Assembly: GCA_028694215.1 (NCBI GenBank)
Contig: JAQUTW010000014.1
Location: forward strand, 1 to 50,625
Reading direction: 5' to 3'
From: Paludibacteraceae bacterium
GTDB taxonomy: Bacteria > Bacteroidota > Bacteroidia > Bacteroidales > Paludibacteraceae
Length of the DNA stretch: 50,625 bases
Notes under the pieces: generated by a model
Told to the model about the DNA's origin: nothing
Seen by the model: the letters and a program-made list of their open reading frames with translations, nothing else
Databases searched by the model: none
Shown: positions 27,466-35,510 of the stretch, piece by piece
Numbering within the stretch: position 1 is the stretch's first letter
How the letters are laid out: the number at the start of each line of letters is the position of its first letter
Translations under genes and position numbers: made by a program

Positions 27466-28857
27466 ATGAAAAAATCAGTGTTTTTGGTTATTACAACAGC
27501 TGTGATTTTATCAAGTTGTTCTAAACCGAAAGGATTTTTAGTCGGTGTCTATAGTAAATCTACGCCGGAAACAACACCTTATGGTATGGTATTTATCCCT
27601 AGAGGGTCTTTTAACATGGGTCCCAATGATCAATCCATTACTTGGTCTATGCAACCTAAACAGAAAACGGTTTCTATTGATGCTTTTTGGATGGACCAAA
27701 CGGAAATCACCAATGGAGAATATCGTCAGTTTGTGAATTGGGTACGTGATTCCATTGCTCTTAGGTTTCTTAGCCGTATTGGTGATGAAGCAGAGGCTGC
27801 AAAATATTGTACAATCGTAAAAATTTATGGACAGGAAGAAGAAGATACAGTATTAAATTGGAAAGCTAAAATTCCATGGAACCTCAAATGGAAAGAAGGC
27901 GATAATATTGTGGAAGAGAAATATGAAGCCATCAATCAGATGTATTTTAATGGTGAAGATAGGGTTGAAGGTAGAGAATTGAATACAAGAATATTGAATT
28001 ATAGTTATAAATGGGTTAATTATGACCAAGCAGCTTTACCGGCAAATCAATTTAACCCTTATACAGGCAGTTATGGTAAAAATGCAAGAGTTCGCGTGGA
28101 CAGTGCATTTATGAGAAATGGGGCTATTGTAGATACGGTTATTGTTAAGCCATTACGTCATCGTAGAGATCTTATATCAAATAGAATTATTAATATTTAT
28201 CCGGATACAATGTGCTGGATATCTGAATTTACTTATAGTTTTAATGAACCGGCTATGCAAAATTATTTTGCACACCCAAGTAATGGAGAATATCCTGTAG
28301 TGGGAGTTTCTTGGGATCAGGCGCATGCCTTCTGCCATTGGCGCACACACTTATATAAATCGGTTGGAAATTTACCATCTGCTCAAAATTACCGTTTGCC
28401 AACAGAAGCAGAGTGGGAATATGCAGCTCGTGGAGGACGTAATGCAGCTCAATATCCTTGGGGTGGCCCTTATGTAAGAGATTCTAAAGGATGTTTTATG
28501 GCTAATTTCAAACCAATGCGTGGTAATTATACGGAAGATGGTTATTTGATTCCTTGTAAAACAGCTTCTTTTGATCCTAATGATTATGGTTTGTTTGATA
28601 TGGCGGGAAATGTTTCGGAATGGACATCAACGACATATGAAGCGACGGCAAATACTTTTACACTCGATATGAACCCCAGTTATGAATATAAATCCAAGAG
28701 TAATGATCCGGAAATATTACGCAGAAAAGTTATCCGTGGTGGCTCGTGGAAAGATATAGGGGCTTTTTTACAATGCGGATTCAGAGATTTCGAATATCAA
28801 ACAAAACGTCGTGCCTCTATAGGATTCCGTTGTGTTAGAAGTTATATAGGAGATTAA
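27466..28857 (+). CDS. porK: T9SS ring lipoprotein PorK/GldK
   Basis: 463 residues. The lipobox places the lipidated cysteine at C18 (ILSSC). The body is a formylglycine-generating-enzyme-like (SUMF1) fold: YGMVFIPRGSFNMG near residue 40, TEITNGEYRQFVNW, then after a long insert VVGVSWDQAHAFCHWR, NYRLPTEAEWEYAARGG, and the terminal RGGSWKD ... SIGFRCVRS. GldK proteins keep the fold without needing the catalytic activity. In P. gingivalis PorK and PorN form the large periplasmic ring under the outer membrane. It is the second gene of the five-gene operon. Confidence 0.95.
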   Translation: MKKSVFLVITTAVILSSCSKPKGFLVGVYSKSTPETTPYGMVFIPRGSFNMGPNDQSITWSMQPKQKTVSIDAFWMDQTEITNGEYRQFVNWVRDSIALRFLSRIGDEAEAAKYCTIVKIYGQEEEDTVLNWKAKIPWNLKWKEGDNIVEEKYEAINQMYFNGEDRVEGRELNTRILNYSYKWVNYDQAALPANQFNPYTGSYGKNARVRVDSAFMRNGAIVDTVIVKPLRHRRDLISNRIINIYPDTMCWISEFTYSFNEPAMQNYFAHPSNGEYPVVGVSWDQAHAFCHWRTHLYKSVGNLPSAQNYRLPTEAEWEYAARGGRNAAQYPWGGPYVRDSKGCFMANFKPMRGNYTEDGYLIPCKTASFDPNDYGLFDMAGNVSEWTSTTYEATANTFTLDMNPSYEYKSKSNDPEILRRKVIRGGSWKDIGAFLQCGFRDFEYQTKRRASIGFRCVRSYIGD

Positions 28858-28884
28858 TAAATTCTTAATTATAAAATCAAAATC

Positions 28885-29757
28885 ATGGCAAAAAAAGAAA
28901 ATGCTTTTATGAGGTGGTATTTTAGTCCTCAAGGCAAAAAAGTTGTAGGTAGTGTTTATTCTATTGGTGCATCTGTCGTAATTGTAGGTGCTTTGTTTAA
29001 AATTTTGCACTGGCCTGGTGCTAGCCAAATGTTGATGGTTGGTATGTTTACAGAAGCGTTGCTGTTTGCCATCGGTGTATTGGATAAGCCATTCGAAGAT
29101 ATACATTGGTCAAATGTTTTCCCTGCATTAACGGGCGAAGTGAAAGATCCTTTAGTTAATCATATCGGAGGAGGTTCTGTCGGGGCATCAATAGGTGGTG
29201 TTACACCAACAGCACAAGGCGTTAATCCAATTAAAGATGATGATGTAAAAGCATTTTCTGAAAGTTTGAAAAGTCTTAGCGAAGCGGCACATCAAATGGC
29301 CGGAATTTCTAAAGTAGCCGGTCTTACGGATACCTTTGCTCAAAATGTTACTTCCGCATCTCAAGCAGCAGCTCTTTTTGCTACCAAACAACAAAATCTT
29401 GATGCTGCAACTAATGCTCTTTTAGCCTCTTATGGTGGTATTACAGAAAATATGACTGCCGTTCAGACAAGTACAAAATTATACGTAGAAAAGGCTGAAA
29501 TAATTAATAAAAATTTAGGCGCAATTAATTCTGTTTACGAAATTCAATTAAAAAATATTCAAAGTCAATCTGATGCGGTAGAATTACAAACTGCCAAAAT
29601 TAATGCAGTTGCCGGTGATGTAGATAAAGTACAGAAAGCAATGGCAGTAAGTGCTGCTGATGTTGAAAAATATAAAGACGAAACAGCTAAATTGGCACAA
29701 AAAGTAGCAGACTTAAATGCTATTTATGGCAATATGCTGAGCGCGGTGAATAGTTGA
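28885..29757 (+). CDS. porL: T9SS motor protein PorL/GldL
   Basis: 290 residues. Two transmembrane helices lie near the N-terminus (about 19-40 and 47-66, with KILHWPGASQMLMVGMFTEALLFAIG split across them). A long cytoplasmic region follows, predicted mostly helical and probably coiled coil (VQKAMAVSAADVEKYKDETA). A charged residue in the second helix (the Glu of FTEALLF) is the expected proton-path residue. PorL forms the proton-driven motor with PorM. It sits between porK and porM. Confidence 0.95.
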   Translation: MAKKENAFMRWYFSPQGKKVVGSVYSIGASVVIVGALFKILHWPGASQMLMVGMFTEALLFAIGVLDKPFEDIHWSNVFPALTGEVKDPLVNHIGGGSVGASIGGVTPTAQGVNPIKDDDVKAFSESLKSLSEAAHQMAGISKVAGLTDTFAQNVTSASQAAALFATKQQNLDAATNALLASYGGITENMTAVQTSTKLYVEKAEIINKNLGAINSVYEIQLKNIQSQSDAVELQTAKINAVAGDVDKVQKAMAVSAADVEKYKDETAKLAQKVADLNAIYGNMLSAVNS

Positions 29758-29790
29758 TTTTTTTTGATTGTAGTTTAAATTGTTATCTCA

Positions 29791-31377
29791 ATGAGTGGAG
29801 CAAAAAACTGTCCGGAAACCCCGCGACAAAAAATGATAGGTATGATGTATTTAGTGCTGACTGCTATGTTGGCATTGAATGTGTCAGCAGATATTTTAAA
29901 TGGTTTTATAATGGTTGATAAGAGTTTGCTGGGCAATATAGAAACGAGTAATCGACAAAATACGGCATTGTATGATGAAATGCAATATCTTTATAACCAA
30001 AATCCTGATAAGGTAGGTGAGTGGCTCACTAAATCAAAAATTGTTCAACAGAAAAGTGATAGTCTTATAGACTTTATTCATCAGGCTAAGGCTGATTTAA
30101 TGACAATGGCTGATGGAATTCAAATAGCTAAAGATACGGTTAATAACCATATTTTAGTAACAAAAGACAATACTGATATAGCCAGTCGTTATTTTATTGG
30201 TAGCGATGAAACTTCCGGAACAGAAAAAGGTCGTCAGTTTAAAGCAATGATGGAAGATTATCGCCATTTCGTAGAACAAATGTTTGGTGGCGATAGTATG
30301 TATGTTGAAATTTACGAAAAGCGCTTTTCTACAGCAGAAATCATGAATTCTCATGGGACAGAATCTGTTAAATGGCTAAATGCTCAATTTGAGTCAATGC
30401 CTATTATTGCTGTTACTACGCAATTGTCTAAATATGAAGCAGATATATTAACAACAGAGCAAGAGTTGATTAATTATTTCAAGCAACAAACCGATGCCGG
30501 CGATTTTCGCGTAAACAAGATTGAAGCATTTCCTATACCGGCTACCAAACATGTAATGCAAGGTGGTGTTTATAAAGCACGTATAGCTTTATCAGCCGTG
30601 GATTCTACAAAAGTTCCTGAATATTATATCGGAAATACAAGATTATCCAGTGATACTTATGCTGTTAATTGTAATTCGTTGGGAACTTTTCAGTATTCAG
30701 GTAAAATTGTTTTAAGAGGTAATGATGGAATTCCTCGTGAATATCCTTTTAAAGATGAATATACGGTAGGAGCCCCTTCAGCGACAATTGCGAATGAAGA
30801 TATGAATGTTGTTTATATGGGATATCCTAATAGAATTAGCATTTCTGTTCCCGGTGTACCTGCCGAAAAATTACAGATTTCTGCTAATGCCACAATGGAA
30901 AAAAATGGAACAGGATATATATGTAAACCTAAAAATTTTGATAATGTAATTATTAATGTGTCTGCAATGCTTGAAGGAAAACTGACGACAATGGGTAGCA
31001 GTAAATTTCGGGTTCGCTCTTTGCCTGATCCTACAGCATTTATGAGCTTTAATGATGCAAATGGCAATGCGGTTTTATATTCTCCGAATACTTCTAAACA
31101 TAAATTGACACGAAATGATATTATTAATAGTAAAATGACAGCAGAATATGCAGATGGTATGCTACAGGCTTCGTTTAGAATCAGTGAGTTTACATTATTA
31201 ATCTCTGACGGACGTGGTGGCTTTACCGCTTCACAGTCCAATGGTAATAACTTTACGGAAGCTCAGCAGAAACAATTGTTAAGATTAAAATCAGGTTCTG
31301 TTATTTTAATAGATAAAATTAGATGTACAGGAGCAAAGACGACGACATTATCATTTCCTCCTGTTACATTACCATAA
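29791..31377 (+). CDS. porM: T9SS motor protein PorM/GldM
   Basis: 528 residues. The N-terminus contains PETPRQKMIGMMYLVLTAML and a single transmembrane helix at about 16-36, which inserts into the PorL pentamer. The large periplasmic part has the family's four-domain D1-D4 build, ending in beta-rich domains with the segment FRVRSLPDPTAF. It spans the periplasm and couples motor rotation to the PorK/N ring. It lies 33 bases after porL. Confidence 0.95.
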   Translation: MSGAKNCPETPRQKMIGMMYLVLTAMLALNVSADILNGFIMVDKSLLGNIETSNRQNTALYDEMQYLYNQNPDKVGEWLTKSKIVQQKSDSLIDFIHQAKADLMTMADGIQIAKDTVNNHILVTKDNTDIASRYFIGSDETSGTEKGRQFKAMMEDYRHFVEQMFGGDSMYVEIYEKRFSTAEIMNSHGTESVKWLNAQFESMPIIAVTTQLSKYEADILTTEQELINYFKQQTDAGDFRVNKIEAFPIPATKHVMQGGVYKARIALSAVDSTKVPEYYIGNTRLSSDTYAVNCNSLGTFQYSGKIVLRGNDGIPREYPFKDEYTVGAPSATIANEDMNVVYMGYPNRISISVPGVPAEKLQISANATMEKNGTGYICKPKNFDNVIINVSAMLEGKLTTMGSSKFRVRSLPDPTAFMSFNDANGNAVLYSPNTSKHKLTRNDIINSKMTAEYADGMLQASFRISEFTLLISDGRGGFTASQSNGNNFTEAQQKQLLRLKSGSVILIDKIRCTGAKTTTLSFPPVTLP

Positions 31378-31388
31378 AATAAATATTT

Positions 31389-32279
31389 ATGAATATGAAA
31401 ATGAGTAAATGCTATTTTATTATTTTATTGGGTTTATTGTTGGCTTGTCCGGCTAAATCTCAATTTCTTGATGCGGAAATAGATAGTACAGGTTTACTTT
31501 TTGATTCCGATGGGAGTTTTACCAAAGTTACCAATGATGTGGAAGAAATTACTGCAAAAATGGTAAAGGTTAATCCTCGTTTAGATGATGTAATTTGGCG
31601 TAAAGCGGTTTTACGTGTTATAGATTTACGTGAAAGGCAGAATAATGTCCTGTATTATCCTAAAGAAGATATTGATAGTTTGGGGCAGAAAAATCTTTTT
31701 GCCATAATGTTTTTGAAAGTATTAGAAGGTAAATTGACCGCTTATAAATCACCAACTAATCCTGAACAAACTTTTGTTCCTCGTTTTACAAAGGAAAATA
31801 TCTTTAATGTAGAAGAATTTATTCAAGCAAATTCATTGTCGACTTGGGAAGATAATTTTGGTAAAATTAATTATGTAACTCCTGGTGTTATCAAATTTTA
31901 CATACAGGAGGTTTGGTATTTTAATAAAGCGACATCAACCTTTCATAATAAGATTTTGTCTATAGCACCTGTATATGATGAACATTATAATGATAGGTCT
32001 GATATGCGTACAGGATCTTTTTTCTGGATTCCGTATGATAAACTTCGTCCATATTTACAGGAAGAATTTATGAAAATTAATGGACGAAATGTAGCTCCAT
32101 TGGTGAATTATGATGAATTCTTAATTTCGCGTCAGTTTGACAGTTATATTATTAAGGATTATGACTTGGTAAGTCAGGATATTGATAAAGGTATTGAAAA
32201 TCCGGAAATTATACGTCGTGAACAACAACGTGTAGAAAACGAAATATTGAATTTTGAACAGGATTTATGGCATTATTAA
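31389..32279 (+). CDS. porN: T9SS ring protein PorN/GldN
   Basis: 296 residues with a signal peptide (about 1-25, ending CPAKSQ). Family segments are DDVIWRKAVLRVIDLRERQN, YYPKEDIDSLGQKNLFAIM, and VWYFNKATSTFHNKILSIAP. PorN interacts with PorK and with the periplasmic end of PorM. It is the last gene of the core operon, 11 bases after porM and 31 bases before the OmpA-family gene. Confidence 0.95.
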   Translation: MNMKMSKCYFIILLGLLLACPAKSQFLDAEIDSTGLLFDSDGSFTKVTNDVEEITAKMVKVNPRLDDVIWRKAVLRVIDLRERQNNVLYYPKEDIDSLGQKNLFAIMFLKVLEGKLTAYKSPTNPEQTFVPRFTKENIFNVEEFIQANSLSTWEDNFGKINYVTPGVIKFYIQEVWYFNKATSTFHNKILSIAPVYDEHYNDRSDMRTGSFFWIPYDKLRPYLQEEFMKINGRNVAPLVNYDEFLISRQFDSYIIKDYDLVSQDIDKGIENPEIIRREQQRVENEILNFEQDLWHY

Positions 32280-32310
32280 TATCATAATCAATAATTTAAA
32301 TATTCTATTT

Positions 32311-33759
32311 ATGAGAAAAAATTATGTGGTATGTTTGTTGACTCTATTGTTATGTGGGGTGTCTTTGTCATCTTTTGCCGCAAAAAGAGAGTCTAAGAAA
32401 GGAGGAGAGTCATCTATGGACTCCTTGAAAAAGACGGAAGTAGATATCCGTTATTTAAGGGAAAAGTGTAATCACTGGTCTATTGCTGCGCATGTTGGCG
32501 TGGGTTTTCTTGACGGGGACCAGACTCAAAATTTTAATGATATGTTTCCGAGAACTTTTGCAGAGTGCTCTTTTGGTGTTGATGTGGAATATACATTTAA
32601 TCCTATTTTTGGTCTTTATGTTGAATATATGCGTAATCCGTATGCAGGCAAGGGAACGTATCTTTATACCTTTAAGGCAAATGGAGGATATAATTATAAT
32701 CAAACGACACCTATTGAATATAAAGGACTTTCGCATGACATTAGTGCAAGTTTATCTGTGAATATGTTGAATTTGTTTTATCGTTATCGGAAACAAATAA
32801 TAGGTTTGTATATCAATGCCGGAATTGGTATGTCTTTTTATGATGCAACTGCTTATGAACCAGGTACGACAGATGTCATGGATAAGGTATTAAATGGCAC
32901 ACATATTGCTCCTTCTTTTACAGATGGACGCTCCATGTTATTACCGGTTGGTTTTACTTTGGAATATAACCCGACAAGATATTTGGCAATTGTATGGGAT
33001 ACACAATATCGTTTGCATGTTAAAGATAATCTGGACTGTATGCAGAAAGGTCAGAATAATGATAATTTTATGTATACAGGTTTGGGTTTACGTTGGAAGA
33101 TTAATTCTGTTAAATATAAAGAGCGTAAACATGTTCGTGATATGTGTTCTGGTGAATATGAAAAAGAGATGGGTGTAGCTATGGCTGCTGCTAATGCATT
33201 GACGGTCAATAATATCAATAACAAAGTTGATAGTTTATCTGATAGAATAGATAAGGTTGAACCGAAATTAGAACAATTGTATAATGAATCGCAAAGAGAA
33301 ATTCCGGATAGTGATATGGATGGAGTTCCTGATACTCGCGATAAATCTCCGAATACTCCGGAAGGAGCCTTTGTAAACTATTATGGTGAACCTTTGACAG
33401 CAGAAGAAATACAGAAGTTGTTAGGTGAAAGTCGTGATGCCAATATGCCTGCAATCTATTTTGAATTGGGCTCTTCACAATTAAATGCACAATCTGCTGT
33501 AGTATTTGCCGATATTGCCCGCAAAATGTATAAAGATTCAAATTATAGATTGGAATTACGCGGTTATTGCGACAATGTAGGAACAGAAGCCTATAACAAG
33601 GGCTTAAGTATGCGTCGTGCGGAAACAGTTCGTAATGAATTAGTGGCTAAATATGGTGTTGATTCTAAACGTATCACTGTAATTGGTATGGGAAAAACTC
33701 CTGGTCCTACGGATAATTTCTTACCCAATAGACGTTGTGATTTTGTGTTGAAGAAATAA
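32311..33759 (+). CDS. OmpA-family outer-membrane protein
   Basis: 482 residues from ATG 32311; an upstream in-frame ATG at 32254 lies inside porN and is rejected. The order is: signal peptide (about 1-25), an N-terminal beta-barrel region (about 45-265), a coiled-coil-like stretch (NKVDSLSDRIDKVEPKLEQL), a thrombospondin-3-type calcium-binding repeat (DSDMDGVPDTRDKSPNTPEG), and an OmpA-like peptidoglycan-binding domain at about 370-480 (IYFELGSSQLNAQS, LELRGYCDNVG, NRRCDFVL). It anchors the outer membrane to peptidoglycan. Its place 31 bases after porN suggests co-transcription. It lacks the TPR and WD repeats of PorE, so it is not that protein. Confidence 0.88.
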   Translation: MRKNYVVCLLTLLLCGVSLSSFAAKRESKKGGESSMDSLKKTEVDIRYLREKCNHWSIAAHVGVGFLDGDQTQNFNDMFPRTFAECSFGVDVEYTFNPIFGLYVEYMRNPYAGKGTYLYTFKANGGYNYNQTTPIEYKGLSHDISASLSVNMLNLFYRYRKQIIGLYINAGIGMSFYDATAYEPGTTDVMDKVLNGTHIAPSFTDGRSMLLPVGFTLEYNPTRYLAIVWDTQYRLHVKDNLDCMQKGQNNDNFMYTGLGLRWKINSVKYKERKHVRDMCSGEYEKEMGVAMAAANALTVNNINNKVDSLSDRIDKVEPKLEQLYNESQREIPDSDMDGVPDTRDKSPNTPEGAFVNYYGEPLTAEEIQKLLGESRDANMPAIYFELGSSQLNAQSAVVFADIARKMYKDSNYRLELRGYCDNVGTEAYNKGLSMRRAETVRNELVAKYGVDSKRITVIGMGKTPGPTDNFLPNRRCDFVLKK

Positions 33760-33781
33760 ATATCAATTTAATATTAACAAG

Positions 33782-33815
33782 AAGCCACAGCAAATAATGT
33801 TGTGGCTTTCTTTTC
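33782..33815 (+). terminator. Terminator closing the T9SS-OmpA operon
   Basis: AAGCCACAGCA (33782-33792) pairs with TGTTGTGGCTT (33798-33808), eleven pairs with one G-U and a five-base loop, followed by TCTTTTC. It lies 22 bases after the OmpA-family stop. Confidence 0.75.
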
Positions 33816-33833
33816 AATTAAATTACAAAAGCA

Positions 33834-34676
33834 ATGATGACTACAGAGAATAAATGGGAACATGTTACAGAAGTGTTACGTTCCGAATTGAAAAATTATT
33901 TACAAAAAAATAAATTACAATCTGTTGTTTTAGGGGAATCAGGAGGAGTTGATTCAGCATTGACATCTGCATTGGTAGCGGAAGTATGTAATGATTTACA
34001 TATTCCATTTATTGGTCGCAGCATTGCCATAGAAACAAACACTCCTGCCGAGATAGAAAGGGCAAATGCAGTAGGAGAAAGTTTTTGCTCTGATTTTAAA
34101 TTTGTTGATTTAACACTTTTATATCGACAAGTTGTCATGTTTATGGAAGAAGATTATGATAGCTCTGATACTTCAAAAGCTTATCGGTTAAGAATGGGTA
34201 ATATCAAAGCGCGTTTACGCATGATATATTTGTACAACTTAGCTCAAAAGTATAAAGGGATGGTTTTAAGTACGGACAATTATACAGAATGGATGTTGGG
34301 TTTTTGGACTTTGCATGGCGATGTCGGTGATTATGATTTACTGTTTGGCTTGTGGAAAACAGAAGTGTATGAGTTGGCGCGTTATGTGTTGTCTACTTTG
34401 AAGAAAGAGTCTCAGAAAAAGGCTTTACTTGCTTGTATTGATTGTGCTCCAACAGATGGTTTGGGAATTACTTCTTGTGATGTGGAACAATTTGGTGCTA
34501 AAAATTATGATGAGGTAGATGCCGCTTTACAGGCGTATGTTAATTTTGGACTTAATGAAATTAATCCATCGGTGGTGGCACGACATCAAACTTCACAATT
34601 TAAGCGTGAAAATCCTGTATTTATTAAACGTAATGTATATTTTAAAGCAGACGTCTCCGAAATTCGGAACAAGTGA
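33834..34676 (+). CDS. nadE: Ammonia-dependent NAD synthase
   Basis: Amidates nicotinic acid adenine dinucleotide to NAD. 280 residues, the short ammonia-dependent type without a glutaminase domain. The ATP-pyrophosphatase P loop is SGGVDS at residues 36-41. Further family segments are YRLRMGNIKARLRMIYLYNLA, LSTDNYTEWMLGFWTLHGDVGDYDLL, and WKTEVYELARY. Start ATG 33834 or the adjacent ATG at 33837. Its last 35 bases overlap, antisense, the end of the RNA methyltransferase gene. Confidence 0.93.
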   Translation: MMTTENKWEHVTEVLRSELKNYLQKNKLQSVVLGESGGVDSALTSALVAEVCNDLHIPFIGRSIAIETNTPAEIERANAVGESFCSDFKFVDLTLLYRQVVMFMEEDYDSSDTSKAYRLRMGNIKARLRMIYLYNLAQKYKGMVLSTDNYTEWMLGFWTLHGDVGDYDLLFGLWKTEVYELARYVLSTLKKESQKKALLACIDCAPTDGLGITSCDVEQFGAKNYDEVDAALQAYVNFGLNEINPSVVARHQTSQFKRENPVFIKRNVYFKADVSEIRNK

Positions 34677-35400
34677 TCGCCGTTGCAATAGCAACGTTCA
34701 GTGAATCGGACGTCTTTGCGTTGCTTGGATAATTTGGAATGAAAAGTTTACGTGCAATAAAAGATTGTAAATGGTGAGAAATACCTTGACCTTCGTTTCC
34801 CATTATTATTAATCCATTTGAGGTTAACTGCGTAGAATAGATGTTGTCTCCTTGTAAGAATGTTCCATAAATGGGAACATTCTTTTTTTGGCAATTAATA
34901 AGCAATGGAACTAAATCAGTATAATATACCTGAACACGTGATATAGCCCCCATCGTTGCTTGTATTGCTTTAAAATTATAGATATCGACTGTATGTGGTG
35001 AACAAATAATATGCTGTATGCCAAACCAATCGGCAATGCGGGTAATGGTGCCTAAATTTCCCGGGTCTTGAATATCGTCCAGAGCTAAAACCAATTCATT
35101 AGTCAATATTTCTACATTAAAAACGTTTTGACGTTGTTGAAATACACCAATGACAGGAGATGGAGTCTTAAGAAATGATATTTTTTTCAGTTCTTCTTGA
35201 TTGGGAACAGTAATGAGATTTTGCACGTTTACAGATTGATGAGCCACATATTCATCGGTAGCAATGAGCATTTCACATGGTATATGTGCTAAAAGTTCAT
35301 CTACTAATTTTTCTCCTTCTGCTACAAATAAATGATTACTATCACGATTTTTTTTTAGTGATAAAGAATTGATAAATTTTATATTGTTTTTTGACAGCAT
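34642..35400 (-). CDS. TrmH/SpoU-family RNA 2'-O-methyltransferase
   Basis: 252 residues. An N-terminal substrate-binding domain (LFVAEGEKLVDELL) is followed by the SPOUT catalytic domain with its three motifs: DDIQDPGNLGTITRIADWFG (motif 1), LIIMGNEGQGISHHL (motif 2) and SDSLNVAIATAI (motif 3). It probably 2'-O-methylates rRNA or tRNA; the target base cannot be read. Its 3' end overlaps that of nadE by 35 bases on the opposite strand. It is divergent from the BamA-like gene, with a shared promoter region. Confidence 0.92.
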   Translation of the reverse strand: MLSKNNIKFINSLSLKKNRDSNHLFVAEGEKLVDELLAHIPCEMLIATDEYVAHQSVNVQNLITVPNQEELKKISFLKTPSPVIGVFQQRQNVFNVEILTNELVLALDDIQDPGNLGTITRIADWFGIQHIICSPHTVDIYNFKAIQATMGAISRVQVYYTDLVPLLINCQKKNVPIYGTFLQGDNIYSTQLTSNGLIIMGNEGQGISHHLQSFIARKLFIPNYPSNAKTSDSLNVAIATAITCSEFRRRLL

Positions 35401-35445
35401 AAATGTACATTTATATTATGGAACTTCTTTGTAAATTTGATTATG

Positions 35446-35482
35446 CAAATATAGAAAAATCCCGTAAAAATTCCTATATTTG
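35446..35482. promoter_or_regulatory. Divergent promoter pair in an 11-bp inverted repeat
   Basis: TATATTTG on the plus strand at 35475-35482 and its mirror on the minus strand at 35446-35453 both match TAnnTTTG. They point outward to the BamA-like gene and the RNA methyltransferase gene. They are part of a perfect inverted repeat (TGCAAATATAG at 35444-35454 and CTATATTTGCA at 35474-35484). Confidence 0.6.
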
Positions 35483-35510
35483 CAAGCAATTTGAATAAAA
35501 ATATCATAAC

